A DNA stretch of 64,000 nt from Neisseria mucosa (GCA_003028315.1 CP028150.1:1550001-1614000), one strand, 5' to 3'; counted from the stretch's first letter, positions 7,411 through 16,166 are shown. Notes: generated by a model from the sequence alone, not told the origin. Translations and numbers: made by a program.

Positions 7411-9804
7411 ATGTCCGCCCAATCCATGTCCGGCTACTTCTTCATGCCCAACCACATCATTCTCGTGGGCGCGAGCGAACGCCCATACAGCTTGGGCGAA
7501 CGCATCCTGAGCAACCTCCTGAGCGCACCGTTTCAAGGTCAAATTACACCCGTCAACCTCCGCCACCGCACGGTTGCGGGACTCGCCTCCTACACCAACC
7601 TCAACAAAATCCCCGGCAGTGCCGACCTCGTCATCGCCGTAACACCACCCGACAGCTACGACGCCCTGTTCAAATCCTGCCGCAAAAAACAGTTCGGCCA
7701 CATCATCCTCATCCAAGACTGGGAAAGCCTGTCCGACGACGAATGGCACACCGCCGAAGCCGCCATCAAAAAACACCACGGCAACGAACTCAACATCAGC
7801 GTGTGCAGCCCCGCCGGCGTGCAGCTTCCATCGCAAAGCCTCAACATCAGTTCCCAACCCGACCATCCGGCAGGCTACACCGCCCTTCTGACCGGACACG
7901 CTTCCGTCAGCAGCGAAATCAACCTCATGCTGCAAAAAATGGGACAGGGCATTTCGCGCCACATCAGCCTCAACTATCCGCTCAGCCCCACCACTTCTGC
8001 CGACTGGCTCAACCGTTTCGGCCACAACCGCCATACCAAAGTTGCCGTCATCGAACACAACCTAGCCGAAAACCAGCGCAACCTGTTCAGCGCCATCCGC
8101 CATTTCACCCGCCACACCCCGCTCATCCTCCACGTTACCCACCGTTCGGACGACACCGAAAAAGCCGTGTTACGCTGCCTTGCGCGCCATTGCAACTTCC
8201 TCGCCACATTCAGCAGCAGCGAACTCGAAACCGCCCTGCACGCGCGTTTGTCTGACCTTCCCCCTCTGAACAGCATCGACATCCTGTCCGACACCCCTGC
8301 CGAGTGGCTGGAAACCTGCGCCCCCAAAAACCTAAAACTCCAATTCCCCACCAAGCAGCCGCACATCCGACAAGGCTACATCGGCAGCACACCCACGCCC
8401 GCCCATTACCACAGCATTGCCAGCCAACACCTTCAAAATACCCATACCGAAGCCCTGCTCGCCATCGTTGCCCCGACCGACAGTCCTGACGAAAAAAATC
8501 TAACCCGCACCCTGAGCATGCTGGCGAAACACACTGCCAAACCCCTGCTTGTCAGCAGCCGCTTTTCAGACGACCTCCTGCATTTCGACCGTCCCGAACA
8601 AGCCCTGCAAGCCGTATCGTTCCGCAACATTGCCGACCAACTGCAAAAAGAGCAGCTACGCATCGCCACGCCAAAAAAAGGTCGTCTGAAAACCCCGCAG
8701 GCAAGAAACATTAACAAAGCCCTCGCCTCAAAAGATCTGCCCCTGCTTGCCGAAGCCCTGTGCCTACCTACCTATCAGCACACCGTGCATAACGCCGTGC
8801 AATTCCGTTTTCAACGCCATGCCGTCTATGGCGACATCCTGACCGTATGCCATCAAGGCAGAACCACCGCCGCGCTCCCGCCGTTCTCTACGCTGGACAG
8901 CGAACACATCGCCCGTTTCGCCCAACTCGACAATACACACACCCTCAACCAGCTCCTGTATACCCTAAACACACTCAGCCAACGGCAGCAATACATCGGC
9001 GAAATCCTGCTCAACCTCAACGGCGACCAATACAGCAGCGACTTTGTCTTGCAGGCTGACGAACGCCCCTCCCCAAAAAATAAACCAACCAATATAGCCA
9101 CCCTCAAGCTCGAACAAGCCGCCGCCAAAGTACAGACCGCAGCGGAATACCTGCGCAGCAAAAATCCTGCTGCCGCCGAGTTCCTCCGCAATACCGGCGA
9201 AGCCGCCGCCGAACTTTTGGGCGCAAAAACCGAAAGCGAAGCCCCCATCCAAAACGTGCTCGCCCCCTACCCGAGCGAACATCCTGCTACGCTTACCCTC
9301 AAAAACGGCGAAACCGTAACCATCCGCCCCTTCACCCCCGAAGACGCGGAAGCCAAGCAACAATTCGTCCACAGCCTGTCTCCACAAGCGCGCTACACCC
9401 GCTTCATGACCCATACCAACGAATTGCCCATCCCCACCCTCGCACGCTTCAGCAACCTCGACTACCACAGCGAAGCCGCATGGACGGCGCGCAATTCAGA
9501 CGACCTCATCGTCGCCGTCAGCCGCTTCAGCCGTATCAACCGCAACGAATGCGAATTCGGCATCACACTTGCCGAAAACGTGCGCGGCAAAGGGTTGGCA
9601 GCGGAAATGATGAAGCTGATTATCCAATCGGCAACACAACAAGGCTACCGCGTCATGAGTGCCCAAATACTCAAATCCAACACCCCTATGCTTAAACTTG
9701 CTGAAAAATCAGGCTTTACCATCACCCCTTCAGAAGAAGACAACACTTTGTGCCAAGCACGCCTAAGCCTGACCACTACGCAAAACAGCAACAAAAACAA
9801 ATAA
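7411..9804 (+). CDS. Pat-like protein acetyltransferase (acyl-CoA synthetase-like domains fused to GNAT)
   Basis: A 797-residue fusion. The N-terminus is a CoA-binding Rossmann-type domain of NDP-forming acyl-CoA synthetases (about 13-110, HIILVGASERPYSLGERILS), followed by succinyl-CoA ligase-like and ATP-grasp-like regions (about 130-570). An Ala/Lys/Glu-rich helical linker (about 585-630) leads to a C-terminal GNAT domain (about 640-785) with the acetyl-CoA motif ENVRGKGLAAEMM near 720. This is the layout of Pat/PatZ lysine acetyltransferases that tune metabolic enzymes such as acetyl-CoA synthetase. It is shorter than enterobacterial Pat (about 886), and the ATP-grasp part looks degenerate. 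An excellent AGGAGG precedes the ATG. At least three DUS lie in the coding sequence. Confidence 0.82.
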   Translation: MSAQSMSGYFFMPNHIILVGASERPYSLGERILSNLLSAPFQGQITPVNLRHRTVAGLASYTNLNKIPGSADLVIAVTPPDSYDALFKSCRKKQFGHIILIQDWESLSDDEWHTAEAAIKKHHGNELNISVCSPAGVQLPSQSLNISSQPDHPAGYTALLTGHASVSSEINLMLQKMGQGISRHISLNYPLSPTTSADWLNRFGHNRHTKVAVIEHNLAENQRNLFSAIRHFTRHTPLILHVTHRSDDTEKAVLRCLARHCNFLATFSSSELETALHARLSDLPPLNSIDILSDTPAEWLETCAPKNLKLQFPTKQPHIRQGYIGSTPTPAHYHSIASQHLQNTHTEALLAIVAPTDSPDEKNLTRTLSMLAKHTAKPLLVSSRFSDDLLHFDRPEQALQAVSFRNIADQLQKEQLRIATPKKGRLKTPQARNINKALASKDLPLLAEALCLPTYQHTVHNAVQFRFQRHAVYGDILTVCHQGRTTAALPPFSTLDSEHIARFAQLDNTHTLNQLLYTLNTLSQRQQYIGEILLNLNGDQYSSDFVLQADERPSPKNKPTNIATLKLEQAAAKVQTAAEYLRSKNPAAAEFLRNTGEAAAELLGAKTESEAPIQNVLAPYPSEHPATLTLKNGETVTIRPFTPEDAEAKQQFVHSLSPQARYTRFMTHTNELPIPTLARFSNLDYHSEAAWTARNSDDLIVAVSRFSRINRNECEFGITLAENVRGKGLAAEMMKLIIQSATQQGYRVMSAQILKSNTPMLKLAEKSGFTITPSEEDNTLCQARLSLTTTQNSNKNK

Positions 9805-9808
9805 AAAC

Positions 9809-9838
9809 TTGCATGAACAACGCAAAATATCCTAAAAT
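9809..9838 (+). promoter_or_regulatory. Candidate sigma-70 promoter of the rpsP operon
   Basis: TTGCAT (9809-9814) and TAAAAT (9833-9838) are separated by 18 bp and lie about 45 bp before the rpsP ATG. Confidence 0.55.
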
Positions 9839-9880
9839 TAGCGGTTTCTTATCTATCCGATTTTCTCAAAAGGACTCAAA

Positions 9881-10129
9881 ATGGTAGTTATCCGTTTGGC
9901 TCGCGGTGGTTCTAAACACCGTCCCTTCTTCCACGTAGTCGTTGCCGACTCCCACAACCGCCGCGACGGCCGCTTCATTGAGCGCGTTGGCTTCTACAAC
10001 CCTGTTGCCAATGAAAAACAAGAGCGCGTACGCCTCCAAGCTGACCGCCTGAACCACTGGATCGCCCAAGGCGCACAAGTCAGCGACGCAGTTGCAAAAC
10101 TGATCAAAGAACAAAAAGCTGCTGCTTAA
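9881..10129 (+). CDS. rpsP: 30S ribosomal protein S16
   Basis: An 82-residue protein starting MVVIRLARGGSKHRPFFHVV, the typical S16 N-terminus, with the conserved RDGRFIERVGFYNP. It is a structural and assembly component of the small subunit. It heads the conserved rpsP-rimM-trmD-rplS operon; rimM begins 18 bp after its stop. A candidate promoter lies just upstream, and a CTCAAAAGGACTC ribosome-binding region precedes the ATG. Confidence 0.98.
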   Translation: MVVIRLARGGSKHRPFFHVVVADSHNRRDGRFIERVGFYNPVANEKQERVRLQADRLNHWIAQGAQVSDAVAKLIKEQKAAA

Positions 10130-10147
10130 TCACCGGCTAATCTTGCT

Positions 10148-10657
10148 ATGACCGACACTCGACAACGGGTAGCCATGGGCTACATCAAAGGCGTATTCGG
10201 CATCAAAGGCTGGCTCAAAATAGCCGCCAATACAGAATACGCCGACAGCCTCCTGGACTACCCTGAGTGGCAGTTAAGCAAAGACGGTAAAACCCTGAAT
10301 GTTACACTCGAAGCCGGCAAAATCGTCAGCGGAGAGCTTCAGGTCAAATTCGAAGGCATAGACGATCGCGATCAAGCTTTTGCCCTGCGCGGCTATACTA
10401 TCGAAATCCCCCGAGAAGAATTCGCTCCTACTGAGGAAGACGAATATTATTGGGCAGATTTAGTCGGCATGACCGTTGTCAACAAAGACGATATCGTGCT
10501 CGGCAAAGTCATAAACCTGATGGAAACCGGTGCCAACGATGTTTTGATGATTAATGGAGAACATGGTCAAATCCTGATCCCGTTCGTATCCAACTACATT
10601 GAAACCGTCGATACCGAAAGCAAAACCATTACCGCCGACTGGGGCTTAGACTACTGA
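10148..10657 (+). CDS. rimM: Ribosome maturation factor RimM
   Basis: A 169-residue protein needed for 30S maturation, where it binds S19 near the 16S head domain. The N-terminal RimM domain (VAMGYIKGVFGIKGWLKI) is followed by a C-terminal PRC-barrel-like domain (EYYWADLVGMTVVNKDD). Length is normal. Its stop overlaps the trmD start by one base (TGATG), indicating translational coupling. Confidence 0.97.
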   Translation: MTDTRQRVAMGYIKGVFGIKGWLKIAANTEYADSLLDYPEWQLSKDGKTLNVTLEAGKIVSGELQVKFEGIDDRDQAFALRGYTIEIPREEFAPTEEDEYYWADLVGMTVVNKDDIVLGKVINLMETGANDVLMINGEHGQILIPFVSNYIETVDTESKTITADWGLDY

Positions 10658-11406
10658 TGTTGATTCAAGCCATCACCATCTTCCCCGAAATGTTCGACAG
10701 CATTACCGAATACGGCGTAACCGGTCGCGCAAAAAAACAAAACCTTTGGCAATTCCAAGCCATCAATCCCCGCAAATTCGCCGACAACAAACTCGGCTAT
10801 ATTGACGACCGCCCCTTTGGCGGAGGTCCAGGAATGATTATGATGGCGCCGCCGCTACAAGCAGCGATAGAAGAAGCCAAACAAACATCTTCAGCACCTG
10901 CAAAAGTCATCTACCTTAGCCCGCAAGGTCAACCGCTGACCCACAAAAAAGCCGTAGAACTTGCAAAATCCCCGCATCTCATACTGCTTTGCGGACGATA
11001 CGAAGGAATTGACGAGCGCCTACTGCAAAGCAGCGTAGATGAAGAAATCAGCATAGGCGACTTTGTCGTTTCCGGCGGAGAGCTACCCGCCATGATGCTG
11101 ATGGATGCCGTACTCAGACTGATACCCGGCGTATTGGGCGACATACAGTCAGCCGAGCAGGATTCGTTTTCAGACGACCTATTAGACTGCCCCCATTACA
11201 CCAAACCTTTAGAATTCCAAGGCATGACCGTCCCTGACGTATTGCGTTCGGGCAATCATGGCTTGATAGCCGAATGGCGGTTGAAACAATCGCTGCGGCG
11301 CACCCTAGAGCGCAGACCAGACCTGCTGGAAAAGCGCAGTTTAATCCCAAAGGAATCCCGCCTCTTAAAAGAAATCTTGCAAGAGCAACAGGAAATCCAA
11401 TCATAA
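10657..11406 (+). CDS. trmD: tRNA (guanine-N1)-methyltransferase TrmD
   Basis: A 249-residue SPOUT methyltransferase that makes m1G37 in tRNAs with G36 and so guards the reading frame. Family motifs are clear: ITIFPEMFDSITEYGV at the start, DDRPFGGGPGMIM, the trefoil-knot SAM site LCGRYEGIDERL, and GDFVVSGGELPAM. A DUS sits inside the gene (TTTTCAGACGACCTA near 11168), encoding FSDDL. It overlaps rimM by one base, and rplS follows 13 bp later. Confidence 0.97.
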   Translation: MLIQAITIFPEMFDSITEYGVTGRAKKQNLWQFQAINPRKFADNKLGYIDDRPFGGGPGMIMMAPPLQAAIEEAKQTSSAPAKVIYLSPQGQPLTHKKAVELAKSPHLILLCGRYEGIDERLLQSSVDEEISIGDFVVSGGELPAMMLMDAVLRLIPGVLGDIQSAEQDSFSDDLLDCPHYTKPLEFQGMTVPDVLRSGNHGLIAEWRLKQSLRRTLERRPDLLEKRSLIPKESRLLKEILQEQQEIQS

Positions 11407-11419
11407 TTTAGGAAAAACA

Positions 11420-11785
11420 ATGAACCTGATTCAACAATTAGAGCAAGAAGAAATCGCTCGCCTGAACAAAGAAATCCCCGAATTCGCACCGGGCGACACC
11501 GTAGTCGTTTCCGTACGCGTAGTAGAGGGTTCACGCAGCCGTCTGCAAGCTTACGAAGGCGTTGTTATCGCCCGTCGTAACCGCGGCTTGAACAGCAACT
11601 TCATCGTCCGCAAAATTTCCAGCGGCGAAGGCGTTGAGCGTACTTTCCAACTCTACTCCCCTACCGTAGAAAAAATCGAAGTAAAACGCCGCGGTGACGT
11701 CCGTCGCGCCAAACTGTACTACCTGCGCGGCCTGACCGGTAAAGCGGCCCGCATTAAAGAAAAATTGCCTGCCCGTAAAGGTTAA
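11420..11785 (+). CDS. rplS: 50S ribosomal protein L19
   Basis: A 121-residue protein at the 30S-50S interface. It begins MNLIQQLEQEEIARLNKEIP and carries the L19 signature VRRAKLYYLRGLTGKAARIKE at the C-terminus. It is the last gene of the rpsP operon and is followed by a strong intrinsic terminator. GGAAAAAC lies before the ATG. Confidence 0.98.
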   Translation: MNLIQQLEQEEIARLNKEIPEFAPGDTVVVSVRVVEGSRSRLQAYEGVVIARRNRGLNSNFIVRKISSGEGVERTFQLYSPTVEKIEVKRRGDVRRAKLYYLRGLTGKAARIKEKLPARKG

Positions 11786-11804
11786 GCAAAAGAATTGCAA
11801 AACA

Positions 11805-11835
11805 AAATCCCCACTTTTCAGTGGGGATTTTTATT
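11805..11835 (+). terminator. Intrinsic terminator of the rpsP-rplS operon
   Basis: A perfect 10-bp stem, AAATCCCCAC / GTGGGGATTT, with a TTTTCA loop and a following T-rich tract. Confidence 0.92.
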
Positions 11836-12045
11836 TTGCAATTCTTATAACGGATCTTCGCAGAAATTTGATCTAAAAAATAAATCAGAGCAAGGCAATG
11901 AGGTTGCCGACAGCAAAATGTATAAAACTATTTCACTTATTACCCTGATAACTCAATAAAAAATTATTCTTTTCAAACCAGAGTAAAGTAAAGCTGTGCA
12001 GGTGTTTAAACTTAACTCTCTATATAACAATATATCCCAATAAAA
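11836..12045. other. Gene-free AT-rich stretch
   Basis: No gene found. AAATCAGAGCAAGGCAATGA near 11882 vaguely resembles the CREE interior (AATCAGGACAAGGCGACGA) and may be a decayed remnant; the similarity is weak. Confidence 0.3.
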
Positions 12046-12093
12046 ACCGGTTTCAGACGACCTTTGATGTAATCGGGGTCGTCTGAAACCGGT
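12046..12093. terminator. DUS-pair terminator between rplS and cvpA
   Basis: ACCGGTTTCAGACGACC and GGTCGTCTGAAACCGGT form a perfect 17-bp stem. It lies just past the cvpA stop (minus strand). Confidence 0.85.
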
Positions 12094-12097
12094 GGAT

Positions 12098-12604
12098 TTA
12101 CGATTCCGCCTTATCTTCCGCCTTTTCCTTCTGACCGGGCAGATAAGGCATGATGACTTCAGACAATGATTGAAAATAAGGAATGCTGTACGAGCTTTGC
12201 CAATCTTCCGTTTCCGGCAAATCGGTGTGGGCGCAGACCATGACCGCCAAAGTGACCAGCAACACGCCTTTGGCTGCGCCGAACACGCCGCCCAATACTC
12301 TGTTGACGCTGCCCAAGCCCATCGATGACGCTGCGTTGGTCAGTATGGTGCGTAAAAACTGCTGTAAAAAACGCGCCAAAAAGAAAATCACGACAAACGA
12401 AATGGCAACGCCCAAGGCGCGCGGTTGAATCGATTTGAACGCCACTTCCGAAAACGGAACGGCAAACGTTTTAGCCAACAAAAAGGAAATCACCCACGCA
12501 AACAGCGAACCCGCTTCGGCAATGACGCCGCGTATCATCGACATCACGATACACGCCGCAATCACGCCGAAGGCGAGTATGTCGGCTAACGGAATATCAT
12601 TCAT
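12098..12604 (-). CDS. cvpA: CvpA family inner-membrane protein
   Basis: A 168-residue protein with four hydrophobic segments (ILAFGVIAACIVMSMIRGVI; SLFAWVISFLLA; LGVAISFVVIFFLARF; VLGGVFGAAKGVLLVTLAVMV). The glycine-rich GSVNRVLGGVFGAAKG is the CvpA hallmark. CvpA was named for colicin V production; its general role in envelope homeostasis is unsettled. The start overlaps the end of the SPOR gene by 8 bp. Together with folC this reproduces the folC-dedD-cvpA order seen in enterobacteria; purF does not follow here. Confidence 0.9.
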   Translation of the reverse strand: MNDIPLADILAFGVIAACIVMSMIRGVIAEAGSLFAWVISFLLAKTFAVPFSEVAFKSIQPRALGVAISFVVIFFLARFLQQFLRTILTNAASSMGLGSVNRVLGGVFGAAKGVLLVTLAVMVCAHTDLPETEDWQSSYSIPYFQSLSEVIMPYLPGQKEKAEDKAES

Positions 12605-13826
12605 TGGTTACCTGTCCGGCAATGCCGTGTACGCGCAGTTTGTTCAAGTCGCGTTCGGCTTCGTAGGCGTTTTTGTATGCACCTGATTTGACACGGTAAA
12701 CCTTGCCTTTATCCGTCATCACTTCGGTAATGGTTGAGTCGATACCTGCCGCTTTCATTTTGCGTTGCAGGCTCAAGGCGCGTTCTTTTTCAGCATAACC
12801 TGCCTGAATGGCGGCTTTTTTACCTGATTTGACTTCGGCGGTTTTGGTTTTTGCCTTTTCAGACGACCTTTCGGCAGTAGCGGTAGCGGTTTTCTCTGCC
12901 TTGGCTGTCTGCTCTGTTTTGGCTTTGGCAACTTTCGCTTCTGCTTCCCTTACTGCGGAAGTTTTTTTGCCGGCTGTTTCGATTTTTTCGTATTTGGAAG
13001 CATCTACCCGAATTCTTTCTTTAGGTTCGGATGCGGATGCCGTGACGGCTTCTTTGGCTTTTTCCGCTGCCGCTTTGTGTTTCGCCGCCGCTTCTTCTTT
13101 GGCTTTTAACGCCTTACGTTCGGCAACGGCTTTCTCGGCTTTTTCCAACTGTGCCAGCTTGTTGCGTTCGGCTGCGGCGGCACGTTCCGCCTTCTCGGCT
13201 TTGGCAGCTTGAAGCGCACGTTTGCGGGCGGCGGCATTGGCTTCGCGTTCCGCTGCTTCTTGGGCTTGAAGCTGCTGCGCTTTACGTTGTTCTTCACGAT
13301 TACGGCGGCGCTCTTCCGCGCGTCGCTCGGCTGCTTCGCGTTTGGCGGCTTCGGCTTTTTGGATTTTCTCAGACTCTTCCAAACCTTTGATGTCGCTGTC
13401 TGACAACGTATCGTTAATCAGCACCAAAGGCGGACCTACATCTTCGGGCGCGGCTGGCGGCGCATCAGGTTGCGGCTCGGCTTGCGCATTTTGCTCCGGC
13501 GCGGCGGTTTCCTGCGGTTTGTCCGCTACTTCGGCATCGGCATTTTTAGCCGCTTCTGCCGCTGCTTCCAAATCTTCTTTGGTAGAAGGTTCCAACACGG
13601 TCGCATCCGCCAAGTTGGCAGGTTCTGCGTTGGCATTATTCTGTTGGATGGTTGTAGTTTGGGCGTTTTCTTCTTCTGGCTTGTTTTCCGGTCCGGTGGA
13701 CAGGGCGACGCCCAATAAAACAGTCGATGCCGCCACCAACCCCGATGCCATAACCAAGCGGCGGCGGTTGCGGCGTTTGAGCTGTTCGTAACCGGTCAGA
13801 ACTTCATTTTGCTTATTGTCAGACAT
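12597..13826 (-). CDS. SPOR-domain membrane protein (DedD/FtsN-like)
   Basis: A 409-residue protein. A short basic cytoplasmic N-terminus (YEQLKRRNRRRLVMASGL) leads into one TM helix at about 25-44, a low-complexity periplasmic region rich in Ala, Glu and Lys with long TolA-like helices (about 150-320), and a C-terminal SPOR domain (about 335-409: YAEKERALSLQRKMKAAG, VYRVKSGAYKNAYEAE). SPOR domains bind denuded septal peptidoglycan, so a role at the division site is likely. Its position between folC and cvpA matches dedD; the long helical spacer is unlike the short enterobacterial DedD. A DUS lies inside the gene near 12857. Confidence 0.85.
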   Translation of the reverse strand: MSDNKQNEVLTGYEQLKRRNRRRLVMASGLVAASTVLLGVALSTGPENKPEEENAQTTTIQQNNANAEPANLADATVLEPSTKEDLEAAAEAAKNADAEVADKPQETAAPEQNAQAEPQPDAPPAAPEDVGPPLVLINDTLSDSDIKGLEESEKIQKAEAAKREAAERRAEERRRNREEQRKAQQLQAQEAAEREANAAARKRALQAAKAEKAERAAAAERNKLAQLEKAEKAVAERKALKAKEEAAAKHKAAAEKAKEAVTASASEPKERIRVDASKYEKIETAGKKTSAVREAEAKVAKAKTEQTAKAEKTATATAERSSEKAKTKTAEVKSGKKAAIQAGYAEKERALSLQRKMKAAGIDSTITEVMTDKGKVYRVKSGAYKNAYEAERDLNKLRVHGIAGQVTNE

Positions 13827-13838
13827 GGAGATTTCCTT

Positions 13839-15113
13839 TTACAACGCCGCCATCACGTCGGCAACGGTATGAAATGAGCCGAAAACAACGATTCTATCAT
13901 TTTCGCCCGCCTTAGCCAAAGCTACGCGGTACGCCTCGCGAACGGAGGTAAAAGTTTGTATATTTTCGATATTTTGTGCTTCCAGTTTCGCCTGCAAGGC
14001 TTCCGCGGTCATGCCGCGCGGCACGTCCAAAGGTGCGATATACCACTCGTCAAACTGGTCTTTAACGATTTCCAACACGCCGTCTATGTCTTTGTCGGAC
14101 AGCATGCTGAACACGGCGGTGCGCTTTTGCGCAAAAGCCAAATTAATCAGGCTGCGGCGTAAGGCGCGGGCGGCGTGGGGATTGTGTCCGACATCCAAAA
14201 CGGTCAGCGGACGGCCGGGCAGGACTTGGAAGCGCCCGGGGTTTTCAACCAGCAGCAATCCGCGCTTGATGGCGCCGATGTCCACCGGCAATTTTTCGTT
14301 CAAACATTCCAACACGGTCAACGCGCAGGCGGCGTTGGAAAGCTGGTATGCGCCGCGCAATGCGGGGAACGGCAGGGAATTGCGGTTGCGCGCGGGGTCG
14401 TCTGAATGCTGCGGATGGAAGCGGTAGTTCCATTGGATGTTTTCCAATGAGGAAAAATCGAAATCGCGCTGCACCATCAGCAGTTTCGCGCCTATGGCTT
14501 CGGCGTGTGCGACCAACGATTCGGGCGCAGGGTTTTGCCCACAGATTGCGGGTTTGCCGCTGCGGAACACGCCTGCTTTTTCAAAGCCGACCTGCTCGAC
14601 CGTATCGCCCAAAAACGCCTGATGGTCCAAATCCACGCTGGTAACCACCGCGCAATCGCAGTCGAACACATTGACCGCGTCCAAACGTCCGCCCAAGCCG
14701 ACTTCCAATATCATCACATCGACTTGTTCGCGTATGAAGATATCGACCGCCGCCAAGGCATTGAATTCAAAATAAGTCAGCGATATTTCGCTGCGCGCCG
14801 CTTCGATGCGCTCGAAGGAAGCGGTGATGAGGTCGTCTGAAACCGGCTCGGCGTTGACGGCGATGCGTTCGTTGTAACGCAATAAATGCGGACTGGTCAG
14901 CGTACCGACTTTGAAGCCTGCCTGTTTGTAAATCTGCGTCAGGTAGGCGCAGACCGAACCTTTCCCGTTTGTTCCCGCAACGACGACGACGGGGCATTGC
15001 GGCTCGAGTTTCATGCGTTTTTTCACTTCACCCGTGCGTTCCAAGCCCATGTCGATTAAGCCGCCACTGTGGGCGGTTTCCAAATGCGAGAGCCAGTCTT
15101 GTAATGTTTTCAT
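13839..15113 (-). CDS. folC: Dihydrofolate synthase / folylpolyglutamate synthase
   Basis: A 424-residue Mur-ligase-family enzyme that adds glutamate to dihydropteroate and extends folate polyglutamates. The ATP-binding loop is VVVVAGTNGKGSVCAYL (about 40-56). The central domain has LEVGLGGRLDAVN and SVDLDHQAFLGDT, and the C-terminal domain carries LDVGHNPHAARAL. Length is normal. It leads into the SPOR gene after 12 bp. Two DUS are embedded in the coding sequence (near 14397 and 14832). Confidence 0.96.
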   Translation of the reverse strand: MKTLQDWLSHLETAHSGGLIDMGLERTGEVKKRMKLEPQCPVVVVAGTNGKGSVCAYLTQIYKQAGFKVGTLTSPHLLRYNERIAVNAEPVSDDLITASFERIEAARSEISLTYFEFNALAAVDIFIREQVDVMILEVGLGGRLDAVNVFDCDCAVVTSVDLDHQAFLGDTVEQVGFEKAGVFRSGKPAICGQNPAPESLVAHAEAIGAKLLMVQRDFDFSSLENIQWNYRFHPQHSDDPARNRNSLPFPALRGAYQLSNAACALTVLECLNEKLPVDIGAIKRGLLLVENPGRFQVLPGRPLTVLDVGHNPHAARALRRSLINLAFAQKRTAVFSMLSDKDIDGVLEIVKDQFDEWYIAPLDVPRGMTAEALQAKLEAQNIENIQTFTSVREAYRVALAKAGENDRIVVFGSFHTVADVMAAL

Positions 15114-15245
15114 GTGTGTTTCGTTTTTTAAAAGGTCGTCTGAAACCGTCGTTTCGAATAATGGGGCGGCTTCGGCTGCTTGTGTGGACTGTTTTTATAT
15201 TGGGTTTAATTTGACGAGAACAAGGCGGAAAACCGCTTTACCGAA

Positions 15246-15680
15246 TTAAAGCGGATGCCCGGCATCCTGAACCTGACACCAGCGCGCCCAAACTTTCAGA
15301 CGACGGTAAGATTCTTTATCCGCCATATCGGGCGTGACGCATTGCCGTATCGTTTTACCGTCGGCGTTCCACTGTAAAAACAAAGCGTAAGGAGTCAGCA
15401 TCGTCGCACCGTCCAACACCGCGCCCTGCCCTTCTCCGTCTCCGCAAAACACGGAAGCGCGCGCATGGCGGTCGATGGCGATTTTCTTTACCGCACCCGC
15501 CGTCCGCAAATTCACCACGCGCCAAGCGTGAACAAAACTGCCCGCCAACGCCACCAGCCCGAACCACATCATCCAGCCGTAAAACCATATCAGGCACACG
15601 GCCACTGCGGACAAATGCAACCAAACGGACAAGGCTTTTAAAGAACGGGACGGCTTCAAGGTCGTCTGAAAAGCGCGCAT
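15246..15680 (-). CDS. YgfX-like (CptA-type) membrane protein
   Basis: A 144-residue protein with an N-terminal hairpin of two TM helices (about 17-52, WLHLSAVAVCLIWFYGWMMW) and a soluble C-terminal beta-rich part ending YRRLKVWARW. This two-helix plus soluble-tail layout, the LKPS start and the terminal RRL-W-RW resemble YgfX/CptA, proposed as a toxin acting on cytoskeletal proteins in E. coli. YgfX usually partners SdhE, which is not adjacent here. The first codons are built from a DUS (RAFQTTL). It starts 4 bp after the upstream gene's stop, so the two are co-transcribed. Confidence 0.6.
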   Translation of the reverse strand: MRAFQTTLKPSRSLKALSVWLHLSAVAVCLIWFYGWMMWFGLVALAGSFVHAWRVVNLRTAGAVKKIAIDRHARASVFCGDGEGQGAVLDGATMLTPYALFLQWNADGKTIRQCVTPDMADKESYRRLKVWARWCQVQDAGHPL

Positions 15681-15684
15681 CGCC

Positions 15685-16044
15685 CTACATCATATTGTCA
15701 AACACGGGCGTAATGCTCAATTCCGCCTCTTCCATGTCCAAAACCATATCGTGGATTTCGGTATCGAAAAATTCCCAAAACGCCTTCAGGCTCATGTCTT
15801 GCGGCCACTTGCTTTTGTCGATGTCCCAGCCTGCGAGTTCTGCCTCGAAAATCTGTTGGTAGCGTTCGTCAAAATAGGCAATCACCTCTTCCGGCTCGTC
15901 AAACTGCGGCACGAGGAATACGGAGCAGTTAGCACGGAGTTGCTCGATGGTCAGATCGGGCATATTTTCGTCGGCGGATTTCAGCCATTCCAAAAAGCGG
16001 GCGGTCGGCTTAAGCACGACGGCGGTACGGTCAACAAAATACAT
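15685..16044 (-). CDS. Conserved hypothetical acidic protein
   Basis: A 119-residue protein, starting MYFVDRTAVVLKPTARFLEW, rich in Asp and Glu, without TM segments or a signal peptide. I do not recognise a catalytic motif. The predicted helices (DEPEEVIAYFDERYQQIFEA; SLKAFWEFFDTEIHDMVLDM) suggest a compact alpha-beta cytoplasmic protein. A TTGCTACGGCAAAGGAAAACC-like leader with AAAGGAAAA precedes the ATG. It is coupled to the YgfX-like gene, so a shared role is possible. Confidence 0.7.
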   Translation of the reverse strand: MYFVDRTAVVLKPTARFLEWLKSADENMPDLTIEQLRANCSVFLVPQFDEPEEVIAYFDERYQQIFEAELAGWDIDKSKWPQDMSLKAFWEFFDTEIHDMVLDMEEAELSITPVFDNMM

Positions 16045-16113
16045 GGTTTTCCTTTGCTACGGCAAAATGAGAAATGGTTTCTTTGCCGTGTATATCTATC
16101 GGTTGCATTCGCC

Positions 16114-16156
16114 AAAGGTCGTCTGAAAGCCCAAATCTGTCTTTCAGACGACCTTT
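16114..16156. terminator. DUS inverted pair
   Basis: AAAGGTCGTCTGAAAG and CTTTCAGACGACCTTT form a perfect stem, just past the stop of the minus-strand ABC ATPase gene. Confidence 0.8.
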
Positions 16157-16166
16157 TGACAAGCTG

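Noticed and set aside
11880..11930. A decayed CREE remnant after rplS
   Set aside because: Similarity is limited to a few words and no TATAGTGGATTAA end is present.
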